64,000 bases of DNA from Larus michahellis (lineage: Eukaryota; Chordata; Aves; Charadriiformes; Laridae). The translations under genes were made by a program, and so were the position numbers. The notes beneath the pieces were generated by a model. It saw nothing but the letters and a program-made list of their open reading frames with translations. It was not told where the DNA came from and did not search any database. This document shows positions 54,301-64,000 of the stretch, in pieces. Numbering within the stretch: the stretch's first letter is position 1; each line of letters starts with the position of its first letter. The stretch lies in the NCBI RefSeq assembly GCF_964199755.1, contig NC_133901.1, positions 12,477,556 through 12,541,555 of the forward strand. The letters run 5' to 3'.

Positions 54301-56144
54301 GGGAGTCAACAGGAAGGGACGAGTGCCAAAGGGCTGTTTGCATTGACTGAGTTGAAGTTAATCTTACAATGTTTAGATTTTTCAAATATAACTTGAACTC
54401 TGAAAGCATTTGAATCTATTAATTCAGGTTTATTGATTTTGTGAGGGGTTAACTTTGATATATTATTTTTCTATTGTTGTAAGTACTTTTTTATTGTTCT
54501 TACTATCGTGATTGGCTGGAGAATGCAGAATTCCTCACAGGAATCTGGGCTGTTGTAGCTGGAGTAGAGACACCGGCAAAGTTCCAGGAAAATGCAGGGT
54601 CGTGGTTCATTTTGAAATCTGAGCAGGTTGTAAGTTCAATACTGTAAGAACTATGTGTTTTTAGCTATTTATTTGGCTTCAAGCAGCTGTTCATCATTTC
54701 TAAAATAAAATCAGGTGTCTCAAGTAGTGTCAAACTTTACTATTGGAGGTAATTGCTCTGCATAGGTACTTGGATTAGTGATTGTTGCTGATTCTGCTTC
54801 TGATGTCTGCTGCCATAGGTGGTGCAGAGCTTGTGCATCTCTGGCATCCTGCCTCCAATGCGTCCCTTTGGCAAGTATTAGCCATGATCAGGGACTTGCT
54901 TTAGCAAGTTTACAGCCCTTTTTGTTATAGTGAAAGGGGGATTCATTAAAAAGTAGCTTGGCACTTCTGCGGTAGACAGCATTTGTTTGTTTTGTACTTC
55001 TGTTCACAGTTGTGCTGCCTGTCTTTGAGAAGACAGAGCCCGCATCCTGGAGGAGGTGTGGGCTGTCTGGGAACAGCCGGGTTCAGCTCAGGGAGAGAAG
55101 CTTTGGGAGGCTGAGCAGGCCAGGGGAGGAGGAAGGAGTGAGAGATGCAGTAGGCAGCCAGGAGCCTGCAGCTCGCACAGGGAGACTAAGGTAACACTGA
55201 GAAGCAGACAGTTCTCAGTGGGGATGAGAAACTTCCCTAGGGACCAGACAGCGCTGGGCGGAGTCTGCTGCAATTTGGACATCGAGGGCTAACTGGAAGC
55301 CTGGAACCAAGGCACAGCAGGCAGGGAGGGTCGTGTATAAATCCTTCCTATATCTAGTCTGACTGACCTTGTCTCTCTGAGTTTCCCTTACTGAAAGCTT
55401 TCTAGTTCATATCCTAAGAAAACTTGTCGTTCTTTTTCAGGGAGCTCCCCATGAGGCAAAGTTCTCTGTGTATTTGGCAAAGAGCTTTGACTGACAAAGA
55501 GCCTAGTCTCAGGCAGGTTGATCCTGTTGACAAATTCCAGTTCCATTTTCTGAGGAGTGGCCAGCCGTGTAAGAACACCTTTGGACATTTTAGAGAGACC
55601 ACTTAGGACACAGGGTTAGGAGCTTTAAGATGGCTTTTGGTCTTCGAGTGTACTCTTCTTCCCCTCTGCCCCCTCTGTCAGTCTTTATGGTCTGTTGTCA
55701 CTTTTGAAACATGATGTAAATGGCAGGAGGCTTCTTTCTTTCTGACTCATATTCTGTAATCTTCTAAGGCATCTGTGTGAGCTCGCGATTTTTTTTTTAA
55801 TGTACATCGCTTTTGATGTTAGCATAATACTTAAAATGTTTTGGATATTGCTATTCCTAAGAATATATAATCTGTTGAATCTGTGTCATATGTGCAGTTT
55901 TTTAGTTTAACTATACCTATTTTATTTATTAAAAATTAAATGGTAAAACTTGTATGTTACCAAACGTGCATATATCTGTGTGAAGAACTGAAAAGGAGCA
56001 AATTGTATAAAAATTCTGTAGTCTTTTGGGAAATAAGTTTAGGGGAATGTTTTAAAAAAAAAAATGTTTCTTGTTTTCTTTATAGATGCTAGCTGAGAGA
56101 TCACTTATTCTTGTCTCTTTAACTGTAAAATTATCTAAAGTTTT

Positions 56145-56175
56145 CTTATATATCCATATATCTTATATATCCATA
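56145..56175. repeat. Two-copy AT-rich tandem repeat
   Basis: CTTATATATCCATA occurs at 56145 and again 17 bases later. Confidence 0.8.
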
Positions 56176-56580
56176 ATGAAAGAAAACATTTAATTGCTTC
56201 ACTCAAGGAGGCTGAAAGTGGTTTTGTTCTGTACATTTTCTTTACATTTGTATGATATTTGTTGTAAGGAGATACTTCATGCAGAGAAAACTACAGATAT
56301 ATAAGTTTTAGGAGATGCCTGAGCCACCTCTTGAGTGGGATTGCAGGAAGATGTGAGATGGAGCTACATTTTGGGATTAATTTCTTAATATAAAAGCTGT
56401 CAATTTTTACCCAAGAAGTGGGTGCTGTAGAGGCAGAGATTCCGTATATTTAGACTCTAGCTGTCTCTCGTTATGAGTTATAATTAAGGTGAAGTATTTT
56501 GCTGAAGAATTAAATTCTCCCTTGATTTGAACCTGGTTTCATCTCAATGAAAGCAGTTAGTTGCATGAACTACCCTGCCC

Positions 56581-56620
56581 TTGCTTCATCAACAGCAATT
56601 CATCAGTTGCTTCATCAACA
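56581..56620. repeat. Two-copy direct repeat, period 26
   Basis: TTGCTTCATCAACA occurs at 56581-56594 and 56607-56620, followed by a third partial TTGCTTC. Confidence 0.85.
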
Positions 56621-59600
56621 TTGCTTCTTATTTATCTTATTTTTCCCAGTTAATAGACCAGACAGTCTATATTGGAGTGCTATATGCATGGTGGTGGCTT
56701 AGGGATAGAAAGTACGGCTCATAAGGGGGACTATGACATTTAGTAGATGGCATGTAAGGGGAGAACAAGTGAACCAGGCAAGCTTCTAATTGTGTAGTCC
56801 AGTATATTATATCTTTTGTGAAAAGTATACAAGCACTTTCTGTAAACCTTTGCTTACTAATAAAGGGGAGACTGGAGTTTGAGCAGGCTCACATCGCTCT
56901 GCTTGAAGGGAAACGCAGTCACCTTTTTCACTCTGCTTAGGGAGAACTGTAGGTTATAAAACACTCCTGTGAAAGAGTTGTCCTGGAAGGTCCCAGGGTT
57001 AATGCTTCAGCTGACATGTCTTTGAACATGACTCTCATTCTTTCTCTCTTAGCCATGACTTGTATTTACTACTGTGGTGCTTATTTTCCCTGGATGGGCA
57101 AATCTTGTGCAATACAAAACTGATGGTTTGACTGCTTTGGAGTATTAGGACATTGGCTAACACTTATGTACCCTTTTGGCGAAGGCTGTTTAATTTTTGG
57201 TTGTCCCTTAAGGACAGCTCTGTGATTTAATTCAGAAAGCAAGTATTTGGTATGCCATACCGCATCTCCTGAGATGTCCTGCTTTGGGGTGCCTTCTACG
57301 TTGTACTGCATTGTCCAGCATCGTGCTTGCAAACAAGGATCAAAATCACCTCTGCTGACAAATTTAATGCTCTCAATCTGAATATTCTGGACCAAAAATC
57401 TCTTAATCATGATTGTAACTATTTAAAGTGCTGTCATAACTGTTCACAAAGTGAGTGATTCTGCATCGTGATACCTCAGACAGATCAAGAGGACTCTAAT
57501 AGGGTCTGCATTTAGCAGCGGGGGAACAGTAGTCTCCTGGGAGAAAGTGGAATAAAAAGCAGTAAGCTCTGAAGCAAAAGCTGCTAGCTTCATGAGTGAT
57601 GCTAGTCTGGGAGGAAGATGCTGAGCAGGTTTTATTTGTCTTGAGAATATTTACATAGGGCTGATCCACTGTTCTTGAAGGAACTTTATCACAGTACTAC
57701 AGAGAAAAGTATTAGTACTAAATATAGTGCCTTATTCTCTAACTTATATGTGCTTGAATTCTGCTGTCTTAATGGGCTTTCAGCAGGTTTTGTAGGTTTT
57801 TTTGGTAGAAATATGAATATTATTCCTCGGAGAGGTTGTATAACAGTAGCAAGGAGGAAAAGATTTAATTTGTCAAGACCTTCCACTGCAAAAGATCAGA
57901 GTAATGTTTTAGCTTCTGGTCTTGCTGCAAAGCTTTCACTACTTTGATATTTTCATCGGAGAAGAGGCGTGAAAGGTTCCAAAAGATTGTCTTGACCCAT
58001 TGCATCAAAGCATTGTTACTATTGCTGGAAATTCTTGGGAGATGATTTAATTTTTTTTTTCCTTTACCTCCTAATATAGGAGGCAACATGACTTCCATAG
58101 GCTGCTGCTTCACTAGTTTACCATTTAGAAAAGTTCTAATAGCCTAAGTAAATTTTTCTTGTTCCGGTTTGAGTCCATTCCTTTTTCTTTTTACCATAAA
58201 TGTGGAAGATAGGTTTCCTCTTTCTTTGCAGAAACTGTTTCTATATTTAATAGAAATATATCTCAACCCTAGCTTCTCTTTTTACTCTGTTCAGATGGAG
58301 CAACCTCAATGAGTTAGATCACTCATCCCTCGTAGCTCACCTTGTTAACTCTCTTTTCTTGTCCTTCTGTCATGGTTTCTCCCTTTCCTGAAAAGCCCGA
58401 CCCAAAAGTGGACTGTACCAAAGGCTTTATCAAAACTGAGTAAATCGTGAATTTGTGCTCCTGTCAATGGATAGAAGTTGCCTTGTTTGTGACAACTTGT
58501 TATTTATAATTTGTGCCCAGCCTGTGATCCTCTCAGTCCCAAATCCTCATCTACAAAACAGCTGCTCAGCACTTGTTTCTATATTTGTGCAGGTGATTTT
58601 TTTTTTTTTTTCCCCCCTCTGAACAAAACTTGACCCTGGGGAATTGTACAGCATTTTTTTAATCACTTCTCCAGTTTCATTAATTCCTCGCCCCAATAGT
58701 TTCCCATTTATGCATGCCTTTTTGTGGGAATAACATCAATTATAGGACTTTTCTTTCCTCATTTACTGGGGCTTCATTGTCTGGTGTCTCATTTCTTTTG
58801 CAGGCTCCTAACCTGGGAGAGGAGAGGTGACTGTAGCTCAGTTGGCTTTAGAAGTATCCCTTATAACTGCTAATTATACATACTTATTTTTACTTCTTCT
58901 GCAGTATTTCCCACTGCTGGCAGTTCTGTTAGTGTTAATTATTGTTATGGAAGACTTCATTTTGGCATGTTCTCTGGGAGGAACATTATTTTGTGATTGT
59001 TTCCCTGAACAAATAGATCTGCTTGTCTCACAGGGCCTCTGCTAAGGGTTTCAGCCAATGATTTCTAGAGGAAAAAAACCCAGCAAATAAACAGATTTTC
59101 ATCTCTTTGGTTGTATTACCCTACTCCTGACTATCTGTATTTACGTTGACTTCTAGATTGTTCATCCTCTCGTTGATAACTTTACAACCCATTGTCTGAT
59201 TTCAACCACGTGTTAGAGACCGAGGTTTTAAGATAACAAAATTCCTACAGGTTTTGTACAAACAAATGGGCAGCTTGGAAAGAGATAAATGTAAGTGTCC
59301 TCACACACCCCTGACCGAAGGAAAGGATGTGGCCTGGGTCCATGTAGTTTCAGATGGCAGAGAGTTCCCCCAAGGAGGAAGACCTCAGTTAGCAGCTTCC
59401 TCAGACACAAGGGTGCATGTCCTGTTTCACGTGTCCTCTGCGCTTCCTGCCATCTGGTCACGACGACTGTAAATCTGGGAAGACCATTGTTCACTTGCTG
59501 CATTAACTGCCTTTTTATCAGCAAGGAAATGGGCTCTAATGTTTCTTATGTAGCAGAGTTTTCTTTCCAGACAGAGTTCCAGAGCTTCTGAGGAGCTGGG

Positions 59601-59852
59601 CCGGTCTTCCTTCAGGAATAAAAATCTGCAAAGTCTTTGGAACTTCCCCAGCCTCATCAGTGCGTGTTCTTAATGTTATAGTGGCATGACTTATCCTAAA
59701 ATGACACAGACTTTTATTGTGGTGAGGAGCCTGAAAGGTAGGGCTCATCTGGAAAGAGTGGGCTTCCTGGGAAAACCACCCAGAAACGCCTTAAAAAAGG
59801 AATCCATACCAGCCTCATGCTTAAACAAGGGAAGGCATAATGCATTTTGTCT

Positions 59853-60105
59853 TATCGTAGAATGGCTTAGGTTGGAAGGGACCTTAAAGCCCACCCAGTG
59901 CCACCCCCTGCCCTGGGCAGGGACGCCTCCCACCAGACCAGGTTGCTCCAAGCCCCGTCCAACCTGGCCTTGAACCCCTCCAGGGATGGGGCAGCCACAG
60001 CTTCTCTGGGCAACCTGGGCCAGGGGCTCACCACCCTCACAGCAAAGAATTTCTGCCTGAGATCTCATCTAAATCTACCCTTTTCCAGATTGAAGTCTTG
60101 TCATT
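59853..60105 (-). mobile_element. CR1 LINE, 3'-end fragment
   Basis: The plus strand begins ATCGTAGAATGGCTTAGGTT (the tail) and runs through the CCAGACCAGGTTGCTCCAAG and CCTCCAGGGATGGGGCAGCC segments into the ORF2 C-terminal coding region. Minus strand, 5'-truncated, no usable frame. A 16-base T-run follows shortly after at 60128-60143. Confidence 0.92.
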
Positions 60106-63100
60106 GGCTTTTAGTGCCTTTTGTGTCTTTTTTTTTTTTTTTTAAGTTCCTGAAGTGTTGTTAAAGGCAATACAGGGTTAAAGGAAGTCATCAGGTAATC
60201 TTATGTACTCCTTCCCATCGTATCTTGCAGAGTACAGTCAGTCAAAAAAAAAAACAACTGGCAACTGTACGGGAGGTGGTTTTGCTGTAAGAGGCCGCGC
60301 TTTGGTAACAGAAGTTGGTAGCACTTTCATTTGAAGACTGTACAGTGGTGGTCCAAGTGTCCGTGAGTTTGTTTGAATAGCTTTTGGGTAGACGATGATA
60401 CAGGTAGCTTTCTGCTTTCATTTTTAAGCAGAGCTGAATGTCTCACCGTGGCTCACCAACGATGCTGTTTTGCGAGCAGAGGCAGCTCTGTTGTTTCTGG
60501 TCTGAGCCTTGTTCCAGGGATAGCCTTATTTATTGCCTGTGTAGCAGCAACTTGGTCACCAAAATGTACACCCTAGCTTCATCCTACCCCAAAGGCAACC
60601 CCTTTACCAGTGAGGGACTTGCCTTCTGGCTACAGGCTCTGGGCCGTGGTGGCTCTGCAGCTGCCACAAGAGCAGTGAGGCAGGAGTGGGGTCCGAAATC
60701 ACTGTGGCTCTCCCACTGTAAACAGATTCCCTTTCAAAACAGGGCTTGTAATTAGGGCCCCTGACTCAAATTGCAGCTCACCTGTTCTCATGGCATTGTG
60801 CATGTCCCACTTTTGGGCTTTTTCTCTTTGAGGGACTTTTTTTCCTTTGGTCACACTTCTCGGCTCCTAGTTCTTGGTGCTGGTCCTGTCAAATTGCAGT
60901 CCTTTTCACCTGCATTTGCAGGGAGGACTTCTCAGAGTCTCAGATCTGAGGAGATTCTGGTTAAAAGCCTGAAGATCTGATGGTTTAAGTATGATTTGTG
61001 TTCCTTCCTTCCTGTCACCCACCCCACTGCAGAAGATTAGGACATTCAGAAGAGGAATGCATGCCTAGAGGGTTGGAAGAGTCGATCAGAGACTTGACAG
61101 AATTTAGAACTTGACAAGAAAATGTCCCTCTGGCCATCTTATCTATGCAAATATTTACTGAGGCTTTCTCCTGTTAGAGAATCGCTTGCTGTTTCACTTC
61201 ACCTATTTATTCATCCAAGTAGGAAGTTTTCACAATGGAGTCCCTCTTGTACCTCCAAGTGTGTGCCGAGTAGGTTTATAAACAGCCTTATTGATGTAGA
61301 ACTAGGAAATCAGCCTTTGAGTAACTTTCATCGCCTTTCTAATTTTCCGCTTTTGTGAGTGGAGCATGCCACAAGAAGTGTAAGGCGTTTGCTTTGCTTT
61401 TCTGCTTCCCTTTGTGTCCTTTACTGGCCACCACCAGAGACAGCACACTGGGATGAACAGGCCTTTGCTCCCGTGCAGCAGGACCGTCCTTTCCAGTCAA
61501 AGGTTGTAGTAGGATTTTTGCCCAAGATCAGCGTCGAGTTACCGAGGCCTATAAATAGCAAACGTATCCTATTTTTGATTATTGGCATAATATTGTTAGT
61601 CTCAGTCTTCTGCAATTCTAGTAGTTTTCCAGTTTATTAAAATTGAAGGTTACAGGATTGGAGAACTCGTTAAATGATTATTTTAGGACTGGGCTCAAAT
61701 TAATATGATGTGCCAACTTAAAATGTTATGCCTAGCAGATGCCGTATAACATTCCTATTAGTTACTAATTGGCTTGAAAGTGCTTAATTATCTTTTTCAA
61801 ATATGGTTTGAACAGATATTTTTAAAATACTTCTAGCTTTCCTGTTTGCACCCATTACCACCAGTTTTGTCTACTATGTCTCCTTGTGGTCCAGTTACTT
61901 AGTTACTCATTTATCCTTTCAGAAATCCTGCTACCTATGAACTTCTTGCTAGTGCTTGTGTGCTCCCTTATGAACTTTGGGGTTTTTTTAATATCTTATA
62001 ACCTTGTTGTACTTTGTGCAATTTTTTTTTTTTCTATTTTCACCTTAATACTGAAATAAAGTTATCTGTAGAATCGTGTTTGGGCATCATATACTTCACA
62101 GAGTTCCCTGCTTTTACCACTGTTTTTACCTGAATGAGGAGGAAAGTAATCTCTTTCTAATGTTGATCAACTTAGTTACTCACCACTGATGCGTTAAAAG
62201 CCATGTAAAGTGTATTATTAAAATATGGAACTGGTTGCAACCATCCTGTTTTCTAATGCTGTTGTTTGGCTACCAACATAATCTTGTAACAGCCATCAAT
62301 TTTAGGCCAGTGATTGCTTTTTCTTTTTCGTAATGAGTTAAGGTAGTTATCTCGCATTAAATTAAGGACCTTTGCGTTTGAGTATTGAAACCTGAGCTGT
62401 TGAGACATGGATGAAATTAGGTGTTAGTGTGTCAAACCAAGTCACCACAGAGAGGAAAATCTTAAGTTGTATGCGCAAGCTCTTTTTCTCTACTGGAGTC
62501 TTCCTGGGGTTTTGTTACTGCTTATTTTCCCTGCTGGGTGTTTGTGTTTGTTTTTTTTTTTTACATGTCATTTCAATTAACCCTTGGAAACCTCTGAAAA
62601 TTATTTTCCTTTCTGTTTTTATACTGACTTCTCTTGTTCTATACCAATATTTTTCCTTTTCTTCCACTTGCGCGTGGTACTGTGCTCTCCCTTCTACTTC
62701 CTGAATTTATCCCTTTTCGCTTTAGGGTAAGAGAGGAAATTACCGGTTTTTGTTTCTGTTTTGAAAATGCCAGGGAAATCTGGGAGCTGTTGGTGTACAT
62801 CGTGTGGTGGTGAGGTTGGCTGTGGAGCTCTGGAGGGGACGGGAAGGCAAGCACTAAGTAACCTGGTGCAACGGTGGCACAAAGTGATCCCTTTGATGAA
62901 GAGCTGTCTCTCACCGAACACCCACTCCCGCTTCTCCTTGTGGGTAGTAGCGGTTGCACTGGCTGGGTAGAAATCTCATGCTTTGTGTTTTGCAACTTTT
63001 AGTTCTTAAAGAGTAGATACATCTTCAGCAAAAGCTAACTTGCACTTTCTTTGATCTTGAAAGTAGGTAACAAGAAATTTGCATTAATTTTAATTTTCTC

Positions 63101-64000
63101 CAGCCAGCGTTATAAAGCTCAATTCAAAAACCTAAGTCCAAAATCAAAGCTCAATTTATTGTGGCCGCTGTTGAATTCAGAGCATACTAATACATTCCTA
63201 TCATTGCAACTCTGGTGGAGTGACAGTATCTAACAATACGCTATGGTACAACTAAGAGATGAAGATGTGCTGAGAAGCGATGTGGGAGTCCGGTGACTCC
63301 CAAACTGTGTCTTTTGGCATGACAGAACTGGAGAAGAGAAGAACTGGCTGTACTGCCCCTTCCTTGCTCCGTGTCAAAGATGCATGAAAAAATAAACTAC
63401 TGTCTTAATACATGCAAACACCTACCTGTCCCCTCAGATAAATGCATTTTTAGATAGGCATTGTCTCTGGAGATGTGGCTGTATTAGCCTCCAGGAAGGC
63501 TTTTGCCTCCTGCTCTTCTCCTCCCTCCACACAAGTGGTGCTGGTTCACATGATACCAAATAGCACAAAATCGTTGCTTTCTAAACCCAGATCCGCGTTG
63601 TTGTTACATCCAGTCCTGGTTTATTTTGGGGACGTTACCCAGTTTCCATAAGGAAAGGTGAGATTCTCTCAGACATTCCCTTAAGAAGTGCCCTACCAGT
63701 TTTGGCACATTCTATTTTGAGAGAATTGCTTCCTGCTTGCTAGGAAAAGGGGTGGTAAAAATATGGAAATTCTGGCTGTTAATAATTTGGAGGCTACAAA
63801 TTGTTTAGAAGGAGTTCTAGAGACCAAATTGATGAATTCTGGCAAACCCCGAGATGGTGTAATCGTATAGCTTACAGCCTAGGTTCTTCAAACCTTGACC
63901 TTAATTTCTGCTTATATGCTCATCCCTCCACTCCTTCCCTCATATTTCAAAGATAAAAATAAGGCAAAACTTGTGCTCTTCCCCTGTCCACATCCAAGTT
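60106..64000. other. Right end, no gene recognised
   Basis: Unique AT-rich DNA with T-runs (60128-60143 and others) and short chance frames. No exon with convincing splice context was found. Probably still intronic. Confidence 0.5.

Larger units (their letters stand above)
34106..59852. other. Long stretch without recognisable genes
   Basis: About 26 kb of unique, AT-rich sequence with no young repeats. It contains small simple repeats, a 10-base G-run at 37317-37326, a pyrimidine tract at 35467-35490, an inverted repeat at 42277-42314 and a direct repeat at 56581-56620. The longest open frames (136, 122, 116 and 110 codons) lack domains and exon context. Probably intronic. Confidence 0.5.

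Noticed and set aside
57081..57410. 109-codon minus-strand frame
   Set aside because: Looks protein-like at a glance, but no domain or flanking splice sites were recognised. Kept as a chance frame.

Overview
This is a window of a bird nuclear genome. The interspersed repeats are CR1 non-LTR retrotransposons with the avian 3' end (octamer ATTCTATG/ATTCTGTG). There is no bacterial-style gene packing, the genes are interrupted by GT-AG introns, and two short CpG islands sit in AT-rich DNA. I cannot name the species.

Left third (1-20.2 kb): the first five coding exons of EHHADH, the peroxisomal bifunctional enzyme of beta-oxidation, lie on the minus strand. The ATG is at 19898 in a CpG island and exon 5 ends at 5497. 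The reading frame is continuous across all four complete introns and encodes about 189 residues, essentially the N-terminal enoyl-CoA hydratase domain with both catalytic glutamates. The remaining exons (3-hydroxyacyl-CoA dehydrogenase part and C-terminus) are not seen and must lie beyond the left edge. The introns hold a CR1 with a nearly open ORF2 part (intron 3), an opposite-strand CR1 with more damage and an older CR1/L3-like relic (intron 1), and a short CR1 tail (intron 5).

Middle (20.2-26 kb): a spacer with two CR1 tails pointing at each other, then a second CpG island (about 25.5-25.9 kb). This island has an NRF1-type palindrome, an ETS site, a GC box and a candidate splice donor. A perfect 40-bp inverted repeat with a 16-base loop lies just downstream of the donor. 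In other vertebrates EHHADH is followed head-to-head by MAP3K13, so this island is probably the plus-strand promoter of that gene. That is an inference from gene order; no MAP3K13 coding sequence was recognised here.

Right (26-64 kb): no convincing protein-coding exon. It reads as intron or 5' noncoding territory, with one candidate small exon (33989-34105), one CR1 tail near 59.9-60.1 kb, simple repeats and small inverted or direct repeats. The open frames here are short, lack recognisable domains and look like chance. I found no undescribed system. The items most worth checking are the CpG-island hairpin and the candidate upstream exon.
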